From Actinomycetes bacterium (GTDB lineage: Bacteria > Actinomycetota > CADDZG01 > JAHWKV01), in the NCBI GenBank assembly GCA_029263075.1, contig JAJCYE010000045.1:1-56797 (forward strand): a stretch of 56,797 bases of DNA, given 5' to 3'. The position numbers and the translations under genes were made by a program. The notes under the pieces are model-generated. The model ran no database searches, was not told the DNA's origin, and saw nothing but the letters and a program-made list of their open reading frames with translations. Shown here one piece after another: positions 44,523 through 50,466 of the stretch. Positions within the stretch are counted from its first letter, which is position 1. Each line of letters begins with the position of its first letter.

Positions 44523-45047
44523 GTGCCCCTTAAGAGCTTGATTTGTATTTTGGTTCTGGTGGCTGCGGCTTGCGGATCCCCGGCGGACCCCGAGCCCGGC
44601 CCTTCCAACCCCGAACCGACGGCCTCGGAGCCGCAACCGCAGGAGGAGACGGTTCAAGTCTTCCTGTCGGCCGGGAACTCGGACTGCGCCGACGTGGTCG
44701 CGGTAGAGCGGATCGTGGGCGGACGACCCACTATCGCAACCGGATTCGAGCAGTTGCTGGCCGGGCCGACTGAGGCGGAACGGCAGCGGGGGCTTGGGGG
44801 CTGGTTCGGCGAATCCACCAAGGACATGTTGATCTCAGCCGAGCAGCAGGACGGCATCGCCAGAGTGGACTTCAAGGATCTTAGGGAGGTGATCCCCAAC
44901 GCTTCGACCTCCTGCGGGAGCGCCGGACTGCTTGCGCAACTGGACTCCACCGCCAAACAGTTCGGGGCCACCTCAACCCTCTATTCCATCAACGGCGACC
45001 TTGACGCCTTTTACAACTGGCTCCAACGGTCGACTCCCGAGCCCTGA
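44523..45047 (+). CDS. GerMN-domain lipoprotein
   Basis: A 174-residue lipoprotein with lipobox VAAAC, a Pro/Glu-rich linker and a GerMN domain (about 42-170): VERIVGG, GFEQLLAGPTEAE, then NASTSCGSAGLLAQLD. GerMN modules occur in spore germination and in LpqB-like cell-envelope proteins; no sporulation genes are nearby, so an envelope role is more likely. GTG start with AGGAGGA upstream. Confidence 0.82.
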   Translation: MPLKSLICILVLVAAACGSPADPEPGPSNPEPTASEPQPQEETVQVFLSAGNSDCADVVAVERIVGGRPTIATGFEQLLAGPTEAERQRGLGGWFGESTKDMLISAEQQDGIARVDFKDLREVIPNASTSCGSAGLLAQLDSTAKQFGATSTLYSINGDLDAFYNWLQRSTPEP

Positions 45048-45053
45048 GCCCGG

Positions 45054-45509
45054 CTATTGCGAGTTCGGCTCCGCTCCCCGGTTCAGCCGTTGAGTCGCAG
45101 CTATAAAGGCAAGACCTGAGACAACGTGCATAGATGACAGGACCAGCTTGGTGGAAACGCCCGAGTCCAAAGCAAGAGGGCTGACGAAACTCGCCAGCAC
45201 CAGTACCACTCCCGCCGCCTGGACCCACCGGAGATTGAGGTTAAGTCGAACGGCCACCGCTATTGCTGCCGTCCCTAGCAGCAGCGGCCCCAGCGACATG
45301 ATCGCCACCTGTCCCGCGCTGATCTCGACGATCTCGCCCTGTAGGTCGGGGACGGAAAAATCGATGCCGGCAGCCTTGGCGACCAACAGGATGGTTACGT
45401 TGATGGCCGCCACGGCCAGCGCGGTACCGCTGCCGATCCTCCAAATCTCCTTGCCCTCAACTTTGCTGCGCGCGCCGGGGATGCCGTCCCCCGCCGTTTT
45501 TTCCGCCAT
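45054..45509 (-). CDS. Four-helix membrane protein (DUF6069-like)
   Basis: A 151-residue integral membrane protein with about four helices. The motif ALAVAAINVTILLVAKAAGI and GPLLLGTAAI resemble the actinobacterial DUF6069 family of unknown function. ATG at 45509 has AAGGGGG upstream; ATG at 45551 would extend across the MarR operator region. It diverges from a marR gene and is the natural candidate target. Confidence 0.7.
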   Translation of the reverse strand: MAEKTAGDGIPGARSKVEGKEIWRIGSGTALAVAAINVTILLVAKAAGIDFSVPDLQGEIVEISAGQVAIMSLGPLLLGTAAIAVAVRLNLNLRWVQAAGVVLVLASFVSPLALDSGVSTKLVLSSMHVVSGLAFIAATQRLNRGAEPNSQ

Positions 45510-45565
45510 AGTCTGACCCCCTTTTAATGTCTGCAGCACACCCAAAAGCATGTTGAACTCGATGG

Positions 45566-45594
45566 TTGATCATATCAAGTATCGAGGTACTCGA
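45566..45594. promoter_or_regulatory. Two adjacent dyads, probable MarR operators
   Basis: TTGAT-CAT-ATCAA (45566-45578) and TCGAG-GTA-CTCGA (45582-45594) are perfect 5+3+5 dyads between the divergent DUF6069-like gene and marR. The first has the TTGAT/ATCAA form common for MarR sites. Autoregulation and control of the membrane gene are likely but inferred. Confidence 0.55.
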
Positions 45595-45607
45595 CTATTA
45601 TCGGGCG

Positions 45608-46039
45608 ATGACCAACGATGATTTTGATGCCCAGACGATAGCCGGTCTGCTTTGGCGGGTGACCGAGCAGGCCCGGTTGAGTTTCGACATGGTGGCCGAG
45701 GAGAGCGACCTTACTCCGGCACAGACCCGGGCTCTTTTGAGCCTTGAAGGGCCATCCCCGATGCGGGGATTGGCCGGCAATCTTGGTTGTGACGCCTCCA
45801 ACGTTACCGGGATTGCCGATCGTCTGGAGGCCCGAGGGCTCATTCGGCGGGAGACCGGAAGTGATAGGCGTATCAAGCTTCTCGCCCTCACGCCCCAGGG
45901 GCGCATGGTCCGGGATCTGGTCCGTTCCAGGCTCTCGGAGTCCTCTCCGGCAACGACTAGTCTGTCGGACGATGAGCGCCGAACTCTCAAAGAATTGTTA
46001 TTGAAGATGGCCGCCATGACGGAGGGCCGGCCGGCCTGA
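45608..46039 (+). CDS. MarR-family regulator
   Basis: A 143-residue winged-helix regulator. The recognition helix region reads CDASNVTGIADRLEARGLI, and the wing is RRETGSDRRIKLLALTPQGR. It is expected to be a ligand-released dimeric repressor. The ATG at 45608 is preferred over the in-frame TTG at 45566 because the latter lies in the operator dyad. Divergent from a membrane protein gene. Confidence 0.9.
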   Translation: MTNDDFDAQTIAGLLWRVTEQARLSFDMVAEESDLTPAQTRALLSLEGPSPMRGLAGNLGCDASNVTGIADRLEARGLIRRETGSDRRIKLLALTPQGRMVRDLVRSRLSESSPATTSLSDDERRTLKELLLKMAAMTEGRPA

Positions 46040-46129
46040 AGTTCCCCGCGGCGGTTGAGGCTTTAAATCCAAAGCGTGGCTAGGATCTAAGTAGGAGGAG
46101 TGCCGACAGGCTCTCCGGGAAGGAATGAG

Positions 46130-46396
46130 ATGGGCACCGAGAACGAACCGATCGAAGAGGAAGAGTTCGACGAGAACGACCCCTTCGGCTTGAAGAAGCC
46201 GGGTAAGCCCGGAAGGCGTATGTCTTTGGGTCAAATGGCCAGGGAAAATGCCGTCGTTCGCCGCAAGAGCGGCACAACCACGGATGGCCGCGAAGCGGTT
46301 GACCCATTCGTAGTCGGTTTCGGCGAGCTTGACGACGACCGTGTCGACGAAGAGCGCACCGGTTTCCGTCCGGGGACTTTCTACCGGCCCTGGTAG
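46130..46396 (+). CDS. Small acidic protein, unknown
   Basis: An 88-residue protein with GGAAGGA before the ATG. The N-terminus is acidic (IEEEEFDENDPFG), the middle basic, and the C-terminus ends GTFYRPW. Disordered-looking, no family recognised. It is terminated by the strong intrinsic terminator 16 bases on. A GTG at 46100 is an alternative start. Confidence 0.6.
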   Translation: MGTENEPIEEEEFDENDPFGLKKPGKPGRRMSLGQMARENAVVRRKSGTTTDGREAVDPFVVGFGELDDDRVDEERTGFRPGTFYRPW

Positions 46397-46411
46397 CAGG
46401 GAGGATCGCAG

Positions 46412-46446
46412 GACCGGCGCCGGGATTCCGTCGCCGGTCTTTTTTT
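46412..46446 (+). terminator. Intrinsic terminator
   Basis: GACCGGCG (46412-46419) pairs with CGCCGGTC (46432-46439) and is followed by seven T residues. It ends the transcript of the small acidic protein. Confidence 0.9.
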
Positions 46447-46572
46447 CTTGCAACCATGTTTAGTTCTTGGCCGCACCGGGTAGGCAGGTCCGGAGCGTGT
46501 TGTTGGACGCTTCCCCCAACGCCCCTGCGTAGAGCGCGCTCGCCTCGGACCCCGGCACAGGGAAGGAGCGAC

Positions 46573-46731
46573 ATGGCTGCCACCAGCAACAAGTCGGACG
46601 CCGCGTTTATGGCCTGGTATCGGGCTAAAAAGTTCGGTGTCGCCCGCCCCCGTTTTAAGGGTTATCTCCCTACGCCACCGGTACCCAACCCCGGCCCGGC
46701 GACTGGGCCGCACAAGGTCCGCACGGCCTAG
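46573..46731 (+). CDS. 52-residue basic protein, unknown
   Basis: A 52-residue ORF starting MAATSNKSDAAFMAWYRAKK, basic and Pro-rich at its end (YLPTPPVPNPGPATGP). GGAAGGAG is 6 bases before the ATG. The ribosome site and isolated placement support a real small gene; no function can be inferred. Confidence 0.55.
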   Translation: MAATSNKSDAAFMAWYRAKKFGVARPRFKGYLPTPPVPNPGPATGPHKVRTA

Positions 46732-46802
46732 GAATATGTCTTCGTCCTAAGACAATCGATTCCACGTCTCTTGGCAGCTTGGCACTGTCCTATAGTTGGG
46801 AA

Positions 46803-47384
46803 ATGGACGCAGATTCCGTGGATCTGGTTGTGGAGGGTTGGGCCCGCGAGGCCCCAAAAATGGAAACGTCGGCGCTGGAGATCACGGGGCGCCTGGACCG
46901 GATTGCCCGACACCTTGACCGGCGCGCCACCGAGGCAATGAACGAATCCGGCGTGAGTTGTCGTGATCTGGAGGTCTTGGGGGCTCTGCGGCGTTCCGGA
47001 TGCAGTCTTCCCGCCGGGCAGCTTGCCCGGGCCGCGATGTTGTCCTCAGGTGGCATGACCGGCGAGGCGGACCGACTGGCGAGCGCCGGTTTGATAGTGC
47101 GCCGCCCCGACCCCCGGGACCGCCGCACGGTCCTGGTCGGCTTGACCCCCCAAGGTGCGGGAGTCGCCGAAAATGCCCTGAAGGCCTATCTGGGGGCGGG
47201 TGAAAAAGCACTGGCGGTGCTGTCCGATGACGAACGCCGGACCCTTTCTGAACTCCTCCACAAGCTGTTGGTGGGGCTTGAAGGTCCCTCGATGAACGAT
47301 GCGGAGGACGGGGAGAGGGCTTCGGTCCGGAGGACCAAAGCCCAACCCTCCCGGTCGAAGAGGAGCCGATTTCAAGCCGAATAG
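46803..47384 (+). CDS. MarR-family regulator
   Basis: A 193-residue MarR protein with a basic 25-residue tail. The winged helix includes GQLARAAMLSSGGMTGEADR, RRPDPRDRRTVLVGLTPQG, and the dimerisation helix LSDDERRTLSELLHKL, which matches the other MarR here closely. TATAGT at 46791-46796 ends six bases before the ATG, so the mRNA may be leaderless. No target is evident. Confidence 0.9.
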   Translation: MDADSVDLVVEGWAREAPKMETSALEITGRLDRIARHLDRRATEAMNESGVSCRDLEVLGALRRSGCSLPAGQLARAAMLSSGGMTGEADRLASAGLIVRRPDPRDRRTVLVGLTPQGAGVAENALKAYLGAGEKALAVLSDDERRTLSELLHKLLVGLEGPSMNDAEDGERASVRRTKAQPSRSKRSRFQAE

Positions 47385-47412
47385 ATCCGCCTCCCCCCCC
47401 TCACAGCAAAAC

Positions 47413-47445
47413 AAGGCCGCCCTTTCGGGCGGCCTTTGTTTGTTT
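47413..47445 (+). terminator. Intrinsic terminator after marR
   Basis: AAGGCCGCCC (47413-47422) pairs with GGGCGGCCTT (47427-47436) around TTTC, followed by TGTTTGTTT on the plus strand. It is also positioned to block read-through toward the minus-strand gene from the other side. Confidence 0.9.
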
Positions 47446-47455
47446 AAGCGTGTCG

Positions 47456-47758
47456 TTAGGCGACTAGATCAACCTTGGGACGGTCGTCCGAGCGGGGTGA
47501 CTCGATCCCGGTTGCGCCCAGGCAGGGGGAGAGCGATCGGCGGGCGCCGGCGACAGCGGGAACCTCTAAGCCCTGCTCGGCCGCCCACTGCTCACGCACC
47601 GCCCTGAGCGCCCGCAAATACTCCAAACGGGAGAGTCGGTAGAAGTTGCCAACCCGACGAGCGCCCGGAGCCCGGTTCAGTCCCAGGCTATCGGCCCACG
47701 CCCGGTCGACCATAACGGTTGAGTTCCTGGGAGATAGATAGGTACTGCTGGTCCGCAT
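47456..47758 (-). CDS. Small hypothetical protein, unknown
   Basis: A 100-residue protein starting MRTSSTYLSPRNSTVMVDRA, with GGAGG 6 bases before the ATG at 47758. It is basic, with a helical segment (LSRLEYLRALRAVREQW) and no membrane helix. No family recognised. The upstream region holds an inverted repeat and a degenerate tandem repeat that may regulate it. Confidence 0.6.
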   Translation of the reverse strand: MRTSSTYLSPRNSTVMVDRAWADSLGLNRAPGARRVGNFYRLSRLEYLRALRAVREQWAAEQGLEVPAVAGARRSLSPCLGATGIESPRSDDRPKVDLVA

Positions 47759-47786
47759 CGCGATCCTCCGTTGGTTTCGATCCTTC

Positions 47787-47825
47787 AAGTCTCTATATAC
47801 CCAGTAACTTAGTATCGAGAGACTT
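47787..47825. promoter_or_regulatory. 8-base inverted repeat upstream of the small gene
   Basis: AAGTCTCT (47787-47794) is matched by AGAGACTT (47818-47825) with 23 bases between. The spacer contains TATATA in minus-strand orientation, a possible -10, so the dyad would bracket the promoter of the gene starting at 47758. Confidence 0.4.
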
Positions 47826-47899
47826 TATTCCCAAGACGCGTACCGAGATGCCCTATTCCTCAAGTTCTGTGCCGGGATGCTTTATTCCCATGACATCGA
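47824..47899. repeat. Degenerate tandem repeat, 28-29 base period
   Basis: About 2.6 copies starting at 47824, 47852 and 47881. Conserved positions are TATTCC near the start and CCG[A/G]GATGC at the end of each unit. Too few and too diverged for a CRISPR array; it lies between a small gene and an SGNH gene. Confidence 0.5.
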
Positions 47900-47904
47900 C
47901 AGGC

Positions 47905-48963
47905 TTACGGGCCTTCCGACGCGCCGGTAGGCCTGGGGCCTTCGAAGGGGAAGCCGTCCGGAGTCTCGACCACAATGGGGCTGGGCGGCGCCTCCGGGGA
48001 AGGGGATTCCGGCGGATCCGGCGATGGGGTTTGTAGCGGAGTTGCCGCCTCGGAGGGGGTGAGCTCCGCCTCCGGCGGCGCCGGTCCGGCAGGCGGGCTC
48101 TGAGTGGCTCGGCGGGTTGGTGATGGCGCCACCAGCGGAGCACGGGGGCGGGGGGAGACCGTCGGCATCACGAACGGGCTCGGCCGGGGGGACCCGCTAC
48201 CGCTGAAGGCCCGGAGCATGGTCCGGGTGGCCAGCAGGTTGCCCGCATCGTTGAGATGGATGCCGTCCACGGTCAACAGGCCGCTGCGCCTGGAGTCGTT
48301 GTTGCGGGAGGACAGGTACTCGGTGAATTCGCTGCGGACGTCACAAAGGCCGGTCGACAATTCCGCCGCCAGACTCCGTACGGCGGATGCGTAAAGCTCG
48401 AGCCCGTAGTTGGCGGGTGTGCCCTGCTCAACATCCTCGCCGATCAGGCCCGGGGTACACAGAACAACCCTTGCCCCGGTTGCGGCAATTCGTGCGACCA
48501 GTCCGGTGAGCCCATCGCGGAACTGCACAACTCCCGCGTTCTGGGAGGCCCGGGTCTGGCCGAGACTGGCGACATCGTTCACGCCGACAAAGACGACAAC
48601 GTGGGTGGGGTCGTTGGCCAGAACATCCTCCTCCAGCCGTGCCGCAAGATCGGGAACCCGGTTTCCCACCACCCCCGATCCGAGAATTTTGATGTCCCGC
48701 TTGGGGTAGAAGCCCGAGATCGCCTCATGGAACAGGTCCACGAAACCTCCCGGTTTGACTCCGCCTGCGGTCAACGAGTCCCCGAAAAAGATCACCTTGG
48801 ATCCCGAGGGCAGATCCAGCGCGTCTGGATTTACGCCGAACTCGTTTTGGAACTGCTCAAGTTCTGGGCCGTCCGATCGGGTGGCGCCCTGTGAGCATGC
48901 GGAGGTCACCAGCACCAGCAAAATCACCGCAACAAGTCGAGCCTTCAGGATGCCGGCAGCCAT
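47905..48963 (-). CDS. SGNH-hydrolase lipoprotein with Pro/Ser-rich tail
   Basis: A 352-residue protein with a start at ATG 48963, signal peptide and lipobox VTSAC. Catalytic blocks are FFGDSLTAGG (Ser), GSGVVGNRV (Gly), GVNDVASLG (Asn) and DGIHLNDAG (Asp/His). A long Pro/Ser/Thr tail (about 255-352) resembles wall-spanning linkers. An envelope esterase is likely. TACACT in the minus strand ends 7 bases before the ATG, hinting at a leaderless mRNA, and two direct repeats lie just upstream. Confidence 0.87.
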   Translation of the reverse strand: MAAGILKARLVAVILLVLVTSACSQGATRSDGPELEQFQNEFGVNPDALDLPSGSKVIFFGDSLTAGGVKPGGFVDLFHEAISGFYPKRDIKILGSGVVGNRVPDLAARLEEDVLANDPTHVVVFVGVNDVASLGQTRASQNAGVVQFRDGLTGLVARIAATGARVVLCTPGLIGEDVEQGTPANYGLELYASAVRSLAAELSTGLCDVRSEFTEYLSSRNNDSRRSGLLTVDGIHLNDAGNLLATRTMLRAFSGSGSPRPSPFVMPTVSPRPRAPLVAPSPTRRATQSPPAGPAPPEAELTPSEAATPLQTPSPDPPESPSPEAPPSPIVVETPDGFPFEGPRPTGASEGP

Positions 48964-48984
48964 GGAATGAAGTGTAAAGTGCCC

Positions 48985-49018
48985 AGAACGCGAAGAAATC
49001 AAAGAGAACGCGAAGAAA
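48985..49018. repeat. 14-base direct repeat, 20-base spacing
   Basis: AGAACGCGAAGAAA occurs exactly at 48985-48998 and 49005-49018. The 20-base spacing is two helical turns, so both copies face the same side of DNA, and they sit 22-55 bases upstream of the SGNH lipoprotein start. An activator or response-regulator site is likely. Confidence 0.6.
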
Positions 49019-49033
49019 ACCTTGTTCCGGCCA

Positions 49034-49063
49034 TTGACGGCATCCGGCGGACGGGATTATCGT
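49034..49063 (+). promoter_or_regulatory. Promoter for the candidate small RNA
   Basis: TTGACG (49034-49039), an 18-base spacer, then TATCGT (49058-49063). The expected start point at about 49070 coincides with the first base of the RNA's closing stem. Confidence 0.5.
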
Positions 49064-49069
49064 TCTTCT

Positions 49070-49175
49070 TGCCCCAAGAGGCAGAAGGATCCCAGGCCCG
49101 AGAGGGCCGGGACCCGCAAGGGTCCGGGCCGCAGAGGCTAGGGAAACGGACGTTTCTTGGGGCACTATCATTTTC
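49070..49175 (+). ncRNA. Candidate structured small RNA
   Basis: TGCCCCAAGA (49070-49079) pairs perfectly with TCTTGGGGCA (49155-49164). Within it, GGCCC-GAGA-GGGCC (49095-49108) and GGACCC-GCAA-GGGTCC (49110-49125) form hairpins with GNRA tetraloops, which exist only on the plus strand. A short T-rich segment follows. I do not recognise it as SRP, 6S, tmRNA or a riboswitch class. It has its own promoter and no adjacent plus-strand gene. Confidence 0.5.
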
Positions 49176-49413
49176 TGGACAGGATGTTCCTCCAGGATTC
49201 GTTCCCCTGATGTCGTAGTTCTGTCTCACCCGGTGACCGGCGCAAAAACGGGGTGCTTCGCTCACTTTGCGCTCGGATGGCCTGCGAATACGCCCGGGCC
49301 GCACTACTTGTCGGCCGCCGAATCGCTCCAGCCCCCGCCATCTCGATGCTCTCCGCCGGGCGGCCCCGCACCCGCCGCGTTGCTCGTCGGTATGGACCGG
49401 GTTTGTATCGCAA

Positions 49414-49466
49414 ACTAGTTGACAGTTCTGCACTACCAAAGCTATGGTTTGTAGCGCCAACTAGTT
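49414..49466. promoter_or_regulatory. Promoter flanked by two AACTAGTT palindromes
   Basis: TTGACA (49420-49425), 17-base spacer, TATGGT (49443-49448). AACTAGTT lies at 49414-49421, overlapping the -35, and at 49459-49466, just past the expected start point. The pair is 45 bases apart and frames the promoter of the membrane protein-regulator operon, whose second gene encodes a DNA-binding protein. Autorepression is the likely arrangement. Confidence 0.65.
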
Positions 49467-49518
49467 GGGTGAATTTGATCCTACGGAGCGACCGGACCAG
49501 GTGAAAGGAGAGATTGGC

Positions 49519-50103
49519 ATGGAGCGCGACAGATTGGTTGAGGCGGGGCCCAGCTACTCGAATCTACGTGGACTGTTGATGATCCCGGCCGGCGCGTTGT
49601 TCTTTCTTGGTGGCGCAGCGGGCCTGGAGTGGGGTCCGTTTGGCAGCCCATGGCTGCTGTGGGTCGGCGCTGCGGTGATGGCCGTGGTTTTTGCTTTGAT
49701 TTACCGCCACTACCGAGCGAACTACGGAAAGGTCACCTTGGACACCCCCCGGCAGGCGAAGGATCTGGTCTGGACTTTCGGGGGCGCGGTGTTGGTGATT
49801 GTGGTCTCGGCTCTGGATGCGACGCTGGATTTTCCGATCAACGGCTACGTGGTCGGGTACGCGCTGCTGATGATCGGCTATGGCGTATTCGTCAGTGGCA
49901 TCAGGGCGTATCACCTCATCATCTGGGGGGCACTCCTGGCAGGCGGGCTCTTGCCGGTGTGGAGTGGAATAGCGGACGAGGTAGCGGTCGGAATGTTCCC
50001 TATGGGTGTGGCTACCATTGCCTCCGGCGCGTTCGACCATTTGCGGCTGGTCTCCAACTTCGGTTCGGCAGCGCAGGTTGGGATGGTGAACGGCAATGAG
50101 TGA
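49519..50103 (+). CDS. Six-helix membrane protein, unknown
   Basis: A 194-residue membrane protein with about six helices. ATG at 49519 has AAAGGAG 10 bases upstream and is preferred over ATG 49465. The sequence after the first two helices has RHYRANYGKVTLD, resembling actinobacterial proteins of unknown function that accompany wHTH regulators. The stop overlaps the regulator start by 8 bases. Confidence 0.75.
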   Translation: MERDRLVEAGPSYSNLRGLLMIPAGALFFLGGAAGLEWGPFGSPWLLWVGAAVMAVVFALIYRHYRANYGKVTLDTPRQAKDLVWTFGGAVLVIVVSALDATLDFPINGYVVGYALLMIGYGVFVSGIRAYHLIIWGALLAGGLLPVWSGIADEVAVGMFPMGVATIASGAFDHLRLVSNFGSAAQVGMVNGNE

Positions 50104-50416
50104 GGCCGAAAATGAGATGGTCCTGGACCGCCTTATCCATGAGCCGGGCAGGCTTGCGATCCTGACGGTACTGACCTCGGTCAAGTCTGCCGACTTCGTG
50201 TTCCTCCAGCGGGCCACCGGACTTACGAAGGGAAATCTATCCAGCCACCTGACCAAGCTGGAAGAAGCCGGAATGGTCAAGATTCAAAAACGATTCGTCA
50301 AAAAAAAGCCCAACACCAACGTGGGCTTGACTGAGGAGGGAAGGCGGCGAATCAACGGGCATTGGGAGCAGCTCGACCGGTTGAAGCGCCTCTCACGCCC
50401 AGTGACCGACGGTTGA
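50096..50416 (+). CDS. Winged-helix transcriptional regulator
   Basis: A 106-residue regulator. The helix-turn-helix reads RATGLTKGNLSSHLTKLEEAGMV, followed by a basic wing (QKRFVKKKPNTNVGLTEEG), typical of small MarR/ArsR-like wHTH proteins paired with membrane genes. No metal-binding cysteines. It is cotranscribed and co-translated with the upstream membrane protein, and probably binds the AACTAGTT palindromes. Confidence 0.88.
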   Translation: MSEAENEMVLDRLIHEPGRLAILTVLTSVKSADFVFLQRATGLTKGNLSSHLTKLEEAGMVKIQKRFVKKKPNTNVGLTEEGRRRINGHWEQLDRLKRLSRPVTDG

Positions 50417-50466
50417 GTTTCGTGCTACCCGGTGTGACCAGACGTCACTGAAGGTAACTTAGAGAG

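Noticed and set aside
47824-47899. Short CRISPR array
   Set aside because: Units are 28-29 bases in tandem with no spacers, only 2.6 copies, and no cas genes are nearby.
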